From Caballeronia sp. LZ062 (lineage in GTDB: Bacteria; Pseudomonadota; Gammaproteobacteria; Burkholderiales; Burkholderiaceae), in contig NZ_JARTWB010000002.1 of the NCBI RefSeq assembly GCF_031450785.1, positions 186,001-250,000 of the forward strand: 64,000 nt of DNA. The letters are read 5' to 3'. A program made the translations under genes and the position numbers. Below are positions 48,714 to 58,683 of this stretch, piece by piece. Position 1 is the first letter of the stretch. The number at the start of each line of letters is the position of its first letter. A model generated the notes under the pieces. It ran no database searches, had not been told where the DNA came from, and was given only the letters and a program-made list of their open reading frames with translations.

Positions 48714-49829
48714 GTGCGCTTCATCAGACAGACGATTTTGGCAATGGCGGCGGCCGCTGCGGCCGGTAGCGCGGCGGCGCAATCGAGCGTCACGCTGTAC
48801 GGCGTGGTCGATGTATTCGGCCAATATCTCAACAACGGCGGAACATCCTCGATCATGGAGCGCAGTGGCGGGCTGGCCGGTTCGCAGATCGGCTTCAAGG
48901 GAACCGAAGACCTGGGCGGCGGCTTGCGCGCGGTGTTCGACCTGGAAAGCGGATACACGCCCAACACCGGCGGGTTTTTCGTCGATCCTACCGCCTTGTT
49001 CTACCGGCAGGCGTGGCTCGGGCTGACGCACGAGCGATACGGCACGCTGTCGTTCGGCCGTCAGTACCAGCCGACGTTCTGGGTGCTGTATTACGGCGAT
49101 CCGTTCAGAGGCAACGAAGTCTTGTCGCCGCTCTCCGCTGCAGCGATCGCCACTGACCGTAACACGCTCTCCACTCAAGCCGGACCCGGCCGGCTCAGCA
49201 ATTCGGTGCTGTATAAGTCGCCGAATCTGAACGGCGTCACGCTGTACGCGATGTACGCGCTCGCGGCTACATCGTCGTATCCGGTGCCGACGACGTTGGG
49301 CAACACGCTCGACGTCGCCGCCATGTACAGCGGATACGGCTTCTATGCGGGCATCGCCTATCAGAACGAGCATCAGGGCGTGAGGACGCTGCCGGGGCTG
49401 CCGGGGCCGCTCGCCATGATGTCGACCGACCACTATACGGGTGCGCTCGCGTATCGCTTCGGCATCGTCAATCTGCAGTTCAACTACATCTACTCGCGTC
49501 CGCAGAGCGCACCGGCTGGTTCGCTCGCGGCACGCCTGAACGCGGCGAATTCGAACAGTGTCGCCGAGGCCGGCATGACCATTCAGGCGACGGATGCGGA
49601 CGTGATCGAGTTCGCCGCCGTCCAGCGGAAAGTGCGCGGCGTGAACAGCAACACGCTGGCGTTCGAACTCGGCGCGGATCACAGCTTGTCGAAGCGCACG
49701 AGCGTCTATGCCCGCGCGGGCTACATGAAGAACCACGGCACGGCGACGATGAGCTGGCCCGGCGTCTCGGTGACGAAGCCACAGACATCGCAGACGCTCG
49801 TCGGCGTGGGCTTGTCTCACCGTTTCTGA
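48714..49829 (+). CDS. Burkholderia-type outer-membrane porin
   Basis: A 371-residue general porin. The signal peptide is MRFIRQTILAMAAAAAAGSA with cleavage near residue 22. The mature start SSVTLYGVVDVFGQYL and GSQIGFKGTEDLGGGLRAVF are hallmarks of the Gram-negative porin family in Burkholderiales. The C-terminal VGVGLSHRF ends in Phe, the BamA recognition residue. The GTG start follows AGGAGA by six bases. Standing at the head of the second catabolic segment, it may admit the substrate, but this is positional inference. Confidence 0.93.
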   Translation: MRFIRQTILAMAAAAAAGSAAAQSSVTLYGVVDVFGQYLNNGGTSSIMERSGGLAGSQIGFKGTEDLGGGLRAVFDLESGYTPNTGGFFVDPTALFYRQAWLGLTHERYGTLSFGRQYQPTFWVLYYGDPFRGNEVLSPLSAAAIATDRNTLSTQAGPGRLSNSVLYKSPNLNGVTLYAMYALAATSSYPVPTTLGNTLDVAAMYSGYGFYAGIAYQNEHQGVRTLPGLPGPLAMMSTDHYTGALAYRFGIVNLQFNYIYSRPQSAPAGSLAARLNAANSNSVAEAGMTIQATDADVIEFAAVQRKVRGVNSNTLAFELGADHSLSKRTSVYARAGYMKNHGTATMSWPGVSVTKPQTSQTLVGVGLSHRF

Positions 49830-49859
49830 TCTATCGGACATTCGAATCAGGATTCACGC

Positions 49860-50606
49860 ATGAAACTTGAACAGAAGGTGGCGGTCGTCACCGGCGCAGC
49901 GTCGGGGCTCGGTCTCGCGACGTGCAAGGCGCTCGCCGCAGCGGGCGCGACGGTGGTCGGTTTCGATCTCGACGCGGACACGCTGAGAGAGGCGCTCGGC
50001 CCGTCCATCGCGTCCTTCGCGGTCGATGTCGCCGACGAATCGAGCGTGCAGCAGGCAGTCGGCGCGGTCGTCGCCATGCATGGGCGCGTGAATATCGCAG
50101 TGAATTGCGCGGGCGTGCTCGGCCCGTGCAAGACCATTTCGAAGGGCCAGCTCTTTCCGAGCGAACTGTGGAGCCGCGTCCTGGCCGTCAATCTGACCGG
50201 CACGTTCAACGTGGTGCGCCATGTGGCGCTCGCCATGACGAAGAACGACCCGGAAGACACGGGCGAGCGCGGCGTCATCATCAACACGGCGTCCGGCGCG
50301 GCGAAGGGCGGTCAGATGGGACAGGCTGCCTACAGCGCCAGCAAGGCGGGTGTGATCGGCATGACGATTCCCGTGGCGCGCGATCTCGCGGAACACGGCA
50401 TTCGCGTGCTGGCGGTGTCGCCCGGGTTGTTCGAATCGGGCATGTCGGCGGCCATGCCGCAGAAGGTGTCGGACGGGCTCATCGAGAAGATGCTCTTCCC
50501 GCGACGAATGGGCCGCGCCGAAGAGTTTGCCGCGCTCGTCGTTCATCTGATCGAGAACGCATACATGAACGCAACCGTCGTCGATATCGACTGCGGCACG
50601 CGCTAG
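49860..50606 (+). CDS. SDR-family 3-hydroxyacyl-CoA dehydrogenase, HSD10-like
   Basis: A 248-residue short-chain dehydrogenase with TGAASGLGLATCKALA, the NAD-type Asp in VVGFDLDAD, and the catalytic Ser and YSASK motif (AAYSASKAGVIGM). Its pattern, including NTASGAAKGGQMGQAAY, matches type 10 (2-methyl-3-hydroxybutyryl-CoA) dehydrogenases. That family oxidises short branched 3-hydroxyacyl-CoAs, in line with a 2-methyl-branched pathway. It lies 30 bases after the porin and 36 bases before etfB. Confidence 0.88.
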   Translation: MKLEQKVAVVTGAASGLGLATCKALAAAGATVVGFDLDADTLREALGPSIASFAVDVADESSVQQAVGAVVAMHGRVNIAVNCAGVLGPCKTISKGQLFPSELWSRVLAVNLTGTFNVVRHVALAMTKNDPEDTGERGVIINTASGAAKGGQMGQAAYSASKAGVIGMTIPVARDLAEHGIRVLAVSPGLFESGMSAAMPQKVSDGLIEKMLFPRRMGRAEEFAALVVHLIENAYMNATVVDIDCGTR

Positions 50607-50642
50607 GCGCGATGCGTCGATGCTTCGCACAAGGAGAGGCAA

Positions 50643-51392
50643 GTGAAGGTTCTGATTGCAATCAAGCGAGTGACGGACGCCAACGTGAAGGTCGGCGTGA
50701 AATCGGACAACACGGGCGTCGAACTCGCCAACGTGAAGATGTCGATGAACCCGTTCGACGAAATCGCCGTTGAAGAGGCGGTGCGTCTGAAGGAAGCGGG
50801 CGTCGCAACCGAAGTGATCGCGGTGTCGTGCGGCGTCACGCAATGTCAGGAAACGCTGCGCACGGCGCTGGCTATCGGCGCGGATCGCGCGATTCTTGTC
50901 GAATCTGCCGAGGAATTGCAGCCGCTGGCGGTCGCGAAGCTGCTCAAGGCGCTCGTCGATCAGGAAAAGCCGGAGCTCGTGATTCTGGGCAAGCAAGCCA
51001 TTGACGACGATTCGAACCAGACCGGGCAGATGCTCGCCGCTTTGGCGGGCCTGCCGCAAGCGACGTTCGCATCGAAAGTCGTGATCGCCGATGGCTGCGC
51101 CACCGTCTCGCGCGAAGTCGATGGCGGCGCGGAAACGCTGTCGTTGAAGCTGCCCGCGGTCGTCACGACCGACCTGCGCCTGAACGAGCCGCGCTACGTC
51201 ACACTGCCGAACATCATGAAGGCGAAGAAAAAGCCGCTGACGACGGTCACGCCCGCCGATCTCGGCGTCGATGTCGCGCCGCGTCTGAAGACGCTCAAAG
51301 TCACCGAGCCGCCGAAGCGCAGCGCCGGTGTGACGGTGCCGGACGTGAAGACGCTGGTCGAGAAACTGAAAACCGAAGCAAAGGTGATCTAA
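50643..51392 (+). CDS. etfB: Electron transfer flavoprotein beta subunit
   Basis: EtfB binds AMP and docks to acyl-CoA dehydrogenases. The 249-residue protein starts [16 protein letters not shown] and has [17 protein letters not shown], with the recognition loop region near residues 185-200. AAGGAGAGG precedes the GTG start. It is immediately followed by etfA. The genes may be the housekeeping ETF or a dedicated one; no second copy is in view. It would take electrons from all five dehydrogenases in the region and pass them to ETF-ubiquinone oxidoreductase. Confidence 0.96.
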   Translation: MKVLIAIKRVTDANVKVGVKSDNTGVELANVKMSMNPFDEIAVEEAVRLKEAGVATEVIAVSCGVTQCQETLRTALAIGADRAILVESAEELQPLAVAKLLKALVDQEKPELVILGKQAIDDDSNQTGQMLAALAGLPQATFASKVVIADGCATVSREVDGGAETLSLKLPAVVTTDLRLNEPRYVTLPNIMKAKKKPLTTVTPADLGVDVAPRLKTLKVTEPPKRSAGVTVPDVKTLVEKLKTEAKVI

Positions 51393-51393
51393 C

Positions 51394-52338
51394 GTGACGA
51401 CACTGGTAATTGCGGAACACGACAACGCGTCGATCAAGGCGGCGACGTTGAACACGGTCGCGGCAGCGGCCAAGCTGGGCGGCGACATTCACGTGCTCGT
51501 CGCGGGATCGAACGCGCAAGGCGCCGCGGATCAGGCCGCGAAGATCGCGGGCGTTTCGAAGGTGCTGCTCGCCGATGCGTCGCAGTTGGCCGAAGGCCTT
51601 GCGGAGAACGTCGAAGGCACGGTGCGGAACATCGCGAAGGACTATTCGCACATCGTTGCCCCGGCGACGGCTTACGGCAAGAACATCGCGCCGCGCATCG
51701 CCGCGCATCTCGATGTCGCGCAGATCAGCGAGATCACGGCTGTCGTCAGCGCCGATACGTTCGAGCGCCCGATCTACGCGGGTAACGCTATCGCAACCGT
51801 CCAGTCGAGCGATCCGATCAAGGTCATCACCGTGCGTGCGACGGGCTTCGATCCGGTGGCGGCGGAAGGCGGCAGCGCATCGGTCGAGAAAATCGAAGCA
51901 GCGGCGGACGCGGGCGTCTCGCAGTTCGTGAACCGCGAAGTGACGAAGCTCGACCGGCCCGAACTGACGAGCGCGAACATCATCGTCTCCGGCGGGCGCG
52001 GTTTGGGCAGCGGCGAGAACTACACGCAAGTGCTGGAACCGCTCGCCGACAAACTGGGCGCAGCGCTCGGCGCATCGCGCGCAGCGGTCGATGCGGGCTA
52101 CGTGCCGAACGACTATCAAGTCGGCCAGACGGGCAAGATCGTCGCGCCGCAGTTGTATGTGGCCGTCGGCATTTCGGGCGCCATTCAGCACTTGGCCGGC
52201 ATGAAGGACAGCAAGGTGATCGTCGCGATCAACAAGGACGCCGAAGCGCCTATTTTCAGCGTGGCGGATTACAGCCTCGTCGGTGATTTGTTTGCCGAGG
52301 TGCCTCGACTGGTCAGCGAATTGGGCGCGGCGGCGTAG
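51394..52338 (+). CDS. etfA: Electron transfer flavoprotein alpha subunit
   Basis: EtfA carries the FAD. The 314-residue protein has the C-terminal FAD signature: SGGRGLGSGENY, ALGASRAAVDAGYVPNDYQVG and QLYVAVGISGAIQHLAGM. It begins one base after the etfB stop with a GTG codon, so the pair is translationally coupled. A 75-base gap then leads to the bifunctional enzyme gene. Confidence 0.97.
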   Translation: MTTLVIAEHDNASIKAATLNTVAAAAKLGGDIHVLVAGSNAQGAADQAAKIAGVSKVLLADASQLAEGLAENVEGTVRNIAKDYSHIVAPATAYGKNIAPRIAAHLDVAQISEITAVVSADTFERPIYAGNAIATVQSSDPIKVITVRATGFDPVAAEGGSASVEKIEAAADAGVSQFVNREVTKLDRPELTSANIIVSGGRGLGSGENYTQVLEPLADKLGAALGASRAAVDAGYVPNDYQVGQTGKIVAPQLYVAVGISGAIQHLAGMKDSKVIVAINKDAEAPIFSVADYSLVGDLFAEVPRLVSELGAAA

Positions 52339-52413
52339 CCGAGACGACACGATCCGCGCGAGAAGACCAGGCGCCGCGCCGCACAACACTCCGTTCACAT
52401 TCAAGGATTCAGC

Positions 52414-54495
52414 ATGACAGCGATGTACCAGGTCCATGACGGCGTGGCCGTCATCACGCTCGACCATCCTCCGGTCAACGGTCTGGGTCATGCAACCCGG
52501 ACCGGCATCATGAACGCCATGAGCCGCGCGAGCGACGACGCAGCGGTAAAGGCCATCGTCATCACTGGCGCGGGCAAGGCGTTCTCGGGAGGCGCGGACA
52601 TCCGCGAGTTCGGCACGCCGAAGGCGTTTCAGGAGCCGAGCCTCGCGACGGTCATCGAAACCATCGAGCGGTCCGGGAAGCCGGTCGTCGCGGCCATTCA
52701 CTCGGTGGCCATGGGCGGCGGACTGGAACTTGCGCTCGGCTGCCACTACCGGCTGGCGACGCGGCAAGCGAAGATCGCACTGCCCGAAGTCAATCTCGGT
52801 CTCTTGCCCGGCGCGGGTGGCACCCAGCGCCTGCCGCGCGCAATCGGCCTGGAAGCCGCGCTCAACATGATCGTGTCGGGCAAGACCATGCTCGCTGAAC
52901 ACTTCGCGGGGACGCGGCTCTTCAATGAGATCGTCGCGGACGATGTCGTCGCGGCCGCCGTGCAGTTCGCGCGCGATGTCGCCGAGCGCGCCGGTTCGCA
53001 TCCCAAGCTGCGCGACGCGAAAGTGCAGCACGACCACGCAGAAGCGTATCTCGGCTTCGCGCGCAATACGGTCGCGGCGAACGCGGGCCCGTATCCCGCG
53101 CCGCTTGCGTGCGTGAATGCGGTCGCGGCATCGCTAAAGCCGTTCGACGCGGGTATCGAGGCCGAGCGCAACGGCTTCATGGCGTTGATGAACACGCCGG
53201 AATCTCGCGCGCTGCGTCACGCGTTTCTCGGCGAACGCACGGCGAGCCGCATTCCCAACGTGCCCGCCGACACGCCGACGCGCGCCATCGCGAAGGTCGC
53301 CGTGATCGGCGCGGGCACGATGGGCGGCGGCATCGCAATGAATTTCCTGAACGCGGGCGTGCCGGTCACGATCCTGGAAATGAAAGGCGACGCGCTGGAG
53401 CGAGGCGTCGGCGCGATCCGCCGCAATTACGAGAACACGGCCAAGAAGGGCAAGCTCACGCAAGACGAGGTGGAGGCACGCATGGCGCGGCTTTCGACCA
53501 CGCTCTCGTACGGCGACATCCGCGACGCCGATCTCGTGATCGAAGCGGTGTTCGAAGACCTGGAGGTCAAGAAGAGCGTGTTCCAGCGGCTCGACGAGGT
53601 GGCGAAGCCCGGCGCGATCTTGGCATCGAACACGTCGACGCTCGACATCGACGCCATCGCGTCTTTCACGAAACGTCCGCACGACGTGATCGGCCTGCAC
53701 TTCTTCAGCCCCGCGAACGTGATGAAGCTGCTGGAAGTCGTGCGCGGGGACCGGACCGCGAAGGACGTGCTTGCCACGGTGATGCAGCTCGCGAAGAAGA
53801 TCGGCAAGGTCGCGGTGGTCTCGGGCGTGTGCGACGGCTTCATCGGCAATCGCATGGTCGAGCAGTACAGCCGGCAAGCGGGCTTTCTGCTCGACGAAGG
53901 CGCGTTGCCGCAGCAAGTGGATCGCGCGATCGAACGCTTCGGCTTCGCGATGGGTCCGTTCCGCATGATCGACATGGCGGGCAACGACATCAGCTGGGCG
54001 ATCCGCAAGCGCCGCGCCGTGGAGCGTCCCGAGTTCAACTACTCGAAGACGGGCGACCTGCTGTGCGAAATGGGGCGCTTCGGCCAGAAAGTGCAGGCCG
54101 GTTGGTACGACTACAAGCCGGGCGATCGCCGAGCGTATCCGAGCGCGGTCGTCGACGAAATGATCGTGCGGCATTCGAAGGACTTGGGGCTTGCGCGCCG
54201 CAAGATCAGCGACGAGGAAATCGTCGAGCGGCTCGTGTTCGCGCTCGTCAACGAAGGCGCGTTGATCCTGCAGGAAGGCATCGCGTCGAAGGCATCGGAT
54301 ATCGACATGGTCTATCTGCATGGCTACGGCTTTCCGAAGTTCCGCGGCGGGCCGATGCAGTACGCCGACGAAATCGGTCTCTATGCCGTCGTGCAGGCCA
54401 TTCATCGCTATGCGAAGGGCTATCAGGGCCACGCGTGGCAAGTCGCGCCGCTGTTGCAGCGGCTTGCCGAAGCGGGCGCGAGCTTCAACGACTAG
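52414..54495 (+). CDS. Bifunctional enoyl-CoA hydratase / 3-hydroxyacyl-CoA dehydrogenase
   Basis: A 693-residue FadB/FadJ-like enzyme. The N-terminal crotonase domain has Glu105 (GGGLELALG) and Glu125 (ALPEVNLG), both catalytic Glu residues intact. The middle holds the Rossmann motif [17 protein letters not shown] and [15 protein letters not shown], which includes the catalytic His. The C-terminal dehydrogenase domains are complete. It is the trimmed (about 700-residue) form typical of MFE-1 in beta-proteobacteria. It catalyses two successive beta-oxidation steps on (S)-intermediates, unlike the MaoC/SDR pair upstream, so the cluster serves both stereochemical routes. Confidence 0.95.
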   Translation: MTAMYQVHDGVAVITLDHPPVNGLGHATRTGIMNAMSRASDDAAVKAIVITGAGKAFSGGADIREFGTPKAFQEPSLATVIETIERSGKPVVAAIHSVAMGGGLELALGCHYRLATRQAKIALPEVNLGLLPGAGGTQRLPRAIGLEAALNMIVSGKTMLAEHFAGTRLFNEIVADDVVAAAVQFARDVAERAGSHPKLRDAKVQHDHAEAYLGFARNTVAANAGPYPAPLACVNAVAASLKPFDAGIEAERNGFMALMNTPESRALRHAFLGERTASRIPNVPADTPTRAIAKVAVIGAGTMGGGIAMNFLNAGVPVTILEMKGDALERGVGAIRRNYENTAKKGKLTQDEVEARMARLSTTLSYGDIRDADLVIEAVFEDLEVKKSVFQRLDEVAKPGAILASNTSTLDIDAIASFTKRPHDVIGLHFFSPANVMKLLEVVRGDRTAKDVLATVMQLAKKIGKVAVVSGVCDGFIGNRMVEQYSRQAGFLLDEGALPQQVDRAIERFGFAMGPFRMIDMAGNDISWAIRKRRAVERPEFNYSKTGDLLCEMGRFGQKVQAGWYDYKPGDRRAYPSAVVDEMIVRHSKDLGLARRKISDEEIVERLVFALVNEGALILQEGIASKASDIDMVYLHGYGFPKFRGGPMQYADEIGLYAVVQAIHRYAKGYQGHAWQVAPLLQRLAEAGASFND

Positions 54496-54505
54496 GGACA
54501 AAGAC

Positions 54506-55684
54506 ATGAACGAGGCAGTGATCGTATCCACCGCGCGCACCGCGCTGGCCAAAAGCTGGAAGGGCGCGTTCAACATGACGCACGGCGCGACGCTCGGTGC
54601 GCACGCGGTGCGGCACGCCATCGCGCGGGCGGGCATCGAGGCCGGCGAAGTCGAGGACGTGCTGATGGGCTGCGCGAACCCCGAGGGCGCGACGGGCGGC
54701 AACATCGGGCGTCAGATCGCATTGCGCGCGGGCTGTCCCGTGACGGTGCCGGGCGCGACCGTCAACCGCTTCTGCTCGTCCGGGCTGCAAAGCATTGCAA
54801 TGGCCGCGCAGCGCGTGATGACGGGCGAAGGCGAAATCTACGCGGCGGGCGGCGTCGAAAGCATCTCGTGGACGCAGCGCCAGATGAATCTGGAATACGC
54901 GAACGATCCGTGGCTCACCGCGAACAAGCCCGAGATCTACTGGAGCATGTTGCAGACGGCGGAGCAGGTCGCCAAACGCTACGGCATTTCGCGCGAGCGG
55001 CAGGACGAGTACGGCGTGCGCAGCCAGCAGCGCGCGGCGGCGGCGCGCGAGGCGGGCCGCTTCGACCGTGAAATCGTACCGATGACCGTCACGGCGGGCG
55101 TCGTGGATCGCGCGACGGGCGATATCGTGAGCCGCGAAGTGACCATCGCCGCCGACGAAGGCATTCGCGCCGACACGACGCTGGAAGGCGTCGCGAAGAT
55201 TCGCAGCGCGTTGCCGGGCGGCGTCATTTCGGCGGGCAACGCGTCGCAGTTTTCGGATGGCGCGTCGGCGTGCGTCGTGATGGACGCGCGGGTCGCCGCA
55301 GCGAAGGGCATCGCGCCGCTCGGCGTGTTTCGCGGCTTCGCGGTGGCGGGCTGCGAGCCGGACGAAATGGGCATCGGGCCGGTGTTCGCGGTGCCGAAGC
55401 TGTTGAAGAAAGCGGGCCTGACGGTTGACGACATCGGTTTGTGCGAGCTGAATGAGGCTTTCGCCGTGCAGGTGCTGTACTGCGCGGATACGCTCGGCAT
55501 TCCGATGGAGCGGCTCAACGTGAACGGCGGCGCCATCGCGGTCGGGCATCCGTATGGCGTGTCCGGTGCGCGGCTCGTCGGCCACGCGCTGATCGAAGGC
55601 AAGCGCCGCGGCGTGAAGCACGTCGTCGTGACGATGTGCATCGGCGGCGGACAAGGCGCAGCCGGCCTGTTCGAAGTGCTTTGA
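54506..55684 (+). CDS. Acetyl-CoA acyltransferase (classical thiolase)
   Basis: A 392-residue thiolase with all three catalytic residues: Cys in [11 protein letters not shown], His in [14 protein letters not shown] and the second Cys in [14 protein letters not shown]. It fits degradative FadA-type thiolase I. It starts 10 bases after the bifunctional enzyme; an open frame upstream is the overlap shadow. Together the two provide a complete classical beta-oxidation end to the cluster. Confidence 0.95.
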   Translation: MNEAVIVSTARTALAKSWKGAFNMTHGATLGAHAVRHAIARAGIEAGEVEDVLMGCANPEGATGGNIGRQIALRAGCPVTVPGATVNRFCSSGLQSIAMAAQRVMTGEGEIYAAGGVESISWTQRQMNLEYANDPWLTANKPEIYWSMLQTAEQVAKRYGISRERQDEYGVRSQQRAAAAREAGRFDREIVPMTVTAGVVDRATGDIVSREVTIAADEGIRADTTLEGVAKIRSALPGGVISAGNASQFSDGASACVVMDARVAAAKGIAPLGVFRGFAVAGCEPDEMGIGPVFAVPKLLKKAGLTVDDIGLCELNEAFAVQVLYCADTLGIPMERLNVNGGAIAVGHPYGVSGARLVGHALIEGKRRGVKHVVVTMCIGGGQGAAGLFEVL

Positions 55685-55697
55685 CCAAGGACGAGAC

Positions 55698-57560
55698 ATG
55701 TCGTTGATCCTTTCCCGCCGCGACCTCAACTTTCTTCTATACGAATGGCTGAAGGTTCAGGCGCTGACCGAAATCCCACGCTACGCCGACCATTCGCGCG
55801 AAACGTTCGACGCCGCGCTCGATACGTGCGAGAAGATCGCCACCGATCTTTTCGCCACGCACAGCAAGAAGAGCGATCAGCACGAACCGCATTTCGACGG
55901 CGAGCGCGTGCATGTCATTCCCGAAGTGAAGGCGGCGCTCGCAGCCTTCAGCGAAGCCGGATTGATGGCTGCGGGACAGGATTACGAGCTTGGCGGCATG
56001 CAGTTGCCGGTGGTCGTCGAAAAAGCCGGCTTCGCGTACTTCGCCGCCGCGAATATCGGCACGGCGGCGTTCCCGTTTCTCACCATCGGCAACGCGAACT
56101 TGCTGATCGCGCACGGAACGCCGAAGCAGATCGACACCTTCGTGCGGCCCGAAATGCAAGGGCGCTTTTCCGGCACCATGTGTCTGTCCGAACCGCAGGC
56201 CGGCTCGTCGCTGTCGGACATCGCGACGCGCGCCGAGTACGAGGGCGAATCGCCGTTTGGGGCGCAATATCGGCTGCGCGGCAACAAGATGTGGATTTCG
56301 GGCGGCGAGCATGAATTGTCCGAGAACATCGTTCATCTGGTGCTCGCGAAGATTCCCGGTCCCGACGGCAAATTGATTCCGGGCGTGAAAGGCATCTCGC
56401 TTTTCATCGTGCCCAAGGTTCTGGTCGAAGAAGACGGTTCACTCGGCGAACGTAACGACGTCGTGCTCGCGGGACTCAATCACAAGATGGGTTATCGCGG
56501 CGTGACCAACTGCCTGCTCAACTTCGGCGAAGGCGTGCAGCACCGGCCGCGCGGCAAGGCGGGAGCGGTGGGCTATCTCGTCGGCGAGGCGGGGCAGGGG
56601 CTCGCGTGCATGTTCCATATGATGAACGAGGCGCGCATCGGCGTGGGCCTCGGCGCTGCAGTGCTCGGTTATACGGGCTATCTGCATGCGCTCGACTATG
56701 CGCGCAACCGCCCTCAGGGACGCCCGACGGGCCGCGCCGGCAAAGACCCGGCGAGTCCGCAGGTCAAGCTCGTCGAGCATGCCGACGTGCGCCGCATGCT
56801 GCTCGCGCAGAAGAGCTATGCGGAGGGCGGCCTCGCGCTGAATCTGTACTGCGCGAAGCTGGTGGACGAAGCGCGCGCCGCAGAAGCCACCGGGGACGGA
56901 CAGACTCACGAACGCTTCACGCTGCTGCTCGATATCCTGACGCCGATTGCCAAGAGCTGGCCGTCGCAATGGTGCCTCGAAGCCAACAACCTCGCGATTC
57001 AGGTGCACGGCGGCTACGGCTACACGCGCGAGTACAACGTCGAGCAGTTCTATCGCGACAACCGTCTCAACGCGATTCACGAAGGCACGCACGGCATTCA
57101 GGCGCTCGACCTGCTCGGCCGCAAAGTGACCATGAGAGACGGCGCGGCGCTTCGGCTGCTCGCGGACCGCATGCACGCGAGCGCGGCGCGCGCAGCGGCG
57201 ACGGGCGACGCTGCGCTGCTGAAGCACGCGTCCGCGTTCGACGAATCGGTGACGCGCCTCGTGCACGTCACGCGGATGCTGTGGGTGGCGAGCGATCCGT
57301 CGGTGACGCTCGCGAACGCGTCGCTGTATCTGGAGGCGTTCGGGCATGTGACGGTCGCGTGGATCTGGCTCGAACAGGCGCTGGCCGCGCGCTCGGGACT
57401 CGCCGCCGTCCGCACCGATGACGACGATGCGTTCTATCGCGGCAAGCTCGCCGCAGCCGATTACTTCTTCAAGTGGGAACTGCCGCGCGTCGGACCGCAG
57501 TTCGATCTGCTGATGTCGCTCGATCGCACGACGCTCGACATGCAGGACGCGTGGTTTTAG
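55698..57560 (+). CDS. Long acyl-CoA dehydrogenase, DmdC/FadE-like
   Basis: A 620-residue dehydrogenase, larger than the 380-residue type, with N-terminal and C-terminal extensions. FAD and active-site blocks are present (CLSEPQAGSSLSDIATRA, NKMWISGGEHEL) and the catalytic Glu is in HEGTHGIQALDLLGRK. The subgroup includes 3-methylmercaptopropionyl-CoA dehydrogenase (DmdC) and other broad short to medium-chain enzymes. The sequence does not allow a substrate call. It lies 13 bases after the thiolase and eight bases before an SDR gene, in one operon. Confidence 0.9.
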   Translation: MSLILSRRDLNFLLYEWLKVQALTEIPRYADHSRETFDAALDTCEKIATDLFATHSKKSDQHEPHFDGERVHVIPEVKAALAAFSEAGLMAAGQDYELGGMQLPVVVEKAGFAYFAAANIGTAAFPFLTIGNANLLIAHGTPKQIDTFVRPEMQGRFSGTMCLSEPQAGSSLSDIATRAEYEGESPFGAQYRLRGNKMWISGGEHELSENIVHLVLAKIPGPDGKLIPGVKGISLFIVPKVLVEEDGSLGERNDVVLAGLNHKMGYRGVTNCLLNFGEGVQHRPRGKAGAVGYLVGEAGQGLACMFHMMNEARIGVGLGAAVLGYTGYLHALDYARNRPQGRPTGRAGKDPASPQVKLVEHADVRRMLLAQKSYAEGGLALNLYCAKLVDEARAAEATGDGQTHERFTLLLDILTPIAKSWPSQWCLEANNLAIQVHGGYGYTREYNVEQFYRDNRLNAIHEGTHGIQALDLLGRKVTMRDGAALRLLADRMHASAARAAATGDAALLKHASAFDESVTRLVHVTRMLWVASDPSVTLANASLYLEAFGHVTVAWIWLEQALAARSGLAAVRTDDDDAFYRGKLAAADYFFKWELPRVGPQFDLLMSLDRTTLDMQDAWF

Positions 57561-57568
57561 GACACGCC

Positions 57569-58351
57569 ATGCGAACCGTGCAACAGCTTTTCGACCTGAG
57601 AGACAAGACCGCGCTCGTGACAGGCGGCTCGCGCGGGCTCGGCCTGCAGATTGCCGAGGCATTGGGCGAGCAGGGCGCGCGCGTCGTGCTGTCTGCGCGC
57701 AAGCACGACGAACTGGCTGCCGCCGCGCAGCATCTGCGCTCGCGTGGCGTCGATGTTCGCTGGATCGCGGCGGACGGCGCGCGGGAGGACGAGATCGCCC
57801 GCCTCGCCGACGATGCGCTCGCCGCCCTCGGCCGCATCGACATTCTGGTGAACAACGCGGGCGCTACGTGGGGCGCGCCCGCCGAGGACTATCCGCTCGC
57901 CGCCTGGGACAAGGTGATGAACCTGAATATCCGCGGGCTGTTTTTGCTGACGCAGCGTATCGGCAAGCTCTCGATGATTCCGCGCCGGTATGGACGCGTA
58001 ATCAACGTGGCGTCGATTGCGGGGCTCGCGGGCAATGCGCCCGGCACGATGCAGACGATCGCCTACAACACGTCGAAGGGCGCGGTCGTCAACTTCACCC
58101 GCACGCTCGCGGGCGAGTGGGGCGAGCACGGCATTACCGTGAATGCGCTCGCGCCCGGCTTTTTTCCGTCGAAGATGACGCAGGGCTCGCTCGACCGGAT
58201 GGGCGTCGAGCACATGTGCGCAGGCATTCCGCTTCGCCGTCTAGGCGACGACGAAGACCTGAAGGGCGCGGCTGTTCTTTTCGCGAGCGATGCGGGCAAG
58301 CACATAACAGGACAGGTGCTTGCCGTGGATGGCGGGGTGAGCGCGGTGTAG
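57569..58351 (+). CDS. SDR-family oxidoreductase
   Basis: A 260-residue short-chain dehydrogenase with GGSRGLGLQIAEALG. VVLSARKHD, with Arg and Lys after the second strand, suggests NADP preference. NNAG and the YNTSKGAVVNF active site are present. This resembles gluconate 5-dehydrogenase and RhlG-type or 3-ketoacyl reductases rather than the NAD-type 3-hydroxyacyl-CoA dehydrogenases earlier in the cluster. It ends the catabolic operon, followed by a perfect hairpin. The role in the pathway is unclear. Confidence 0.85.
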   Translation: MRTVQQLFDLRDKTALVTGGSRGLGLQIAEALGEQGARVVLSARKHDELAAAAQHLRSRGVDVRWIAADGAREDEIARLADDALAALGRIDILVNNAGATWGAPAEDYPLAAWDKVMNLNIRGLFLLTQRIGKLSMIPRRYGRVINVASIAGLAGNAPGTMQTIAYNTSKGAVVNFTRTLAGEWGEHGITVNALAPGFFPSKMTQGSLDRMGVEHMCAGIPLRRLGDDEDLKGAAVLFASDAGKHITGQVLAVDGGVSAV

Positions 58352-58422
58352 GTTCGTTGTCTCGACTCCGGCCGCGCGTTGAAGCGTTCCATTCGTCGAG
58401 CGAACTAATTGGCAGAAACGAC

Positions 58423-58454
58423 AAAGGGTTACAGGCTTGCGCCTGTAACCCTTT
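58423..58454. terminator. Perfect 14-bp terminator hairpin between the SDR gene and tRNA-Lys
   Basis: AAAGGGTTACAGGC (58423-58436) pairs perfectly with 58441-58454 around a TTGC loop. It is eight bases from the tRNA 3' end and can terminate the tRNA on the minus strand as well as the converging SDR operon. Confidence 0.8.
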
Positions 58455-58462
58455 GAATTCTT

Positions 58463-58538
58463 TGGTAGGCCGTGCGGGATTCGAACCTGCGACCAACGGA
58501 TTAAAAGTCCGCTGCTCTACCAGCTGAGCTAACGACCC
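58463..58538 (-). tRNA. tRNA-Lys (anticodon UUU)
   Basis: The minus strand reads as a 76-base cloverleaf with encoded CCA. The acceptor stem GGGTCGT pairs with ACGGCCT (G-T at the first pair), the D arm is GCTCAGCTGGTAGAGC and the anticodon loop is CTTTTAA on a GCGGA/TCCGT stem. The T arm contains GGTTCGAATCC. The anticodon TTT gives Lys. It is transcribed toward the catabolic cluster. Confidence 0.97.
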
Positions 58539-58605
58539 GAAAGAGGCGAAATTATAAGCGGCGTTCTCGATTACTGTCAACAGAATCTGACCGTCACACG
58601 CTCAA

Positions 58606-58639
58606 GAAAAACGCCCGCGGCATGGTGCCCGCGAGCGTT
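58606..58639 (-). terminator. Terminator of the tol-pal operon
   Basis: On the minus strand AACGCTCGCGG pairs with CCGCGGGCGTT (one mismatch) around an eight-base loop, then a run of T. It lies 45 bases after the cpoB stop. Confidence 0.8.
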
Positions 58640-58683
58640 CTTCACGAGAGGCGCGGAACCGGCAAAACACCCGAAAACTCCGC

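Noticed and set aside
50643..52338. EtfBA as a pathway-specific second ETF
   Set aside because: Sequence is ordinary and the rest of the genome is not visible, so housekeeping and dedicated roles cannot be told apart.
33330..58538. Catabolic region as a tRNA-Lys-integrated genomic island
   Set aside because: The tRNA 3' end faces the cluster, but I find no integrase, no repeated tRNA end at the far side and no base-composition break.
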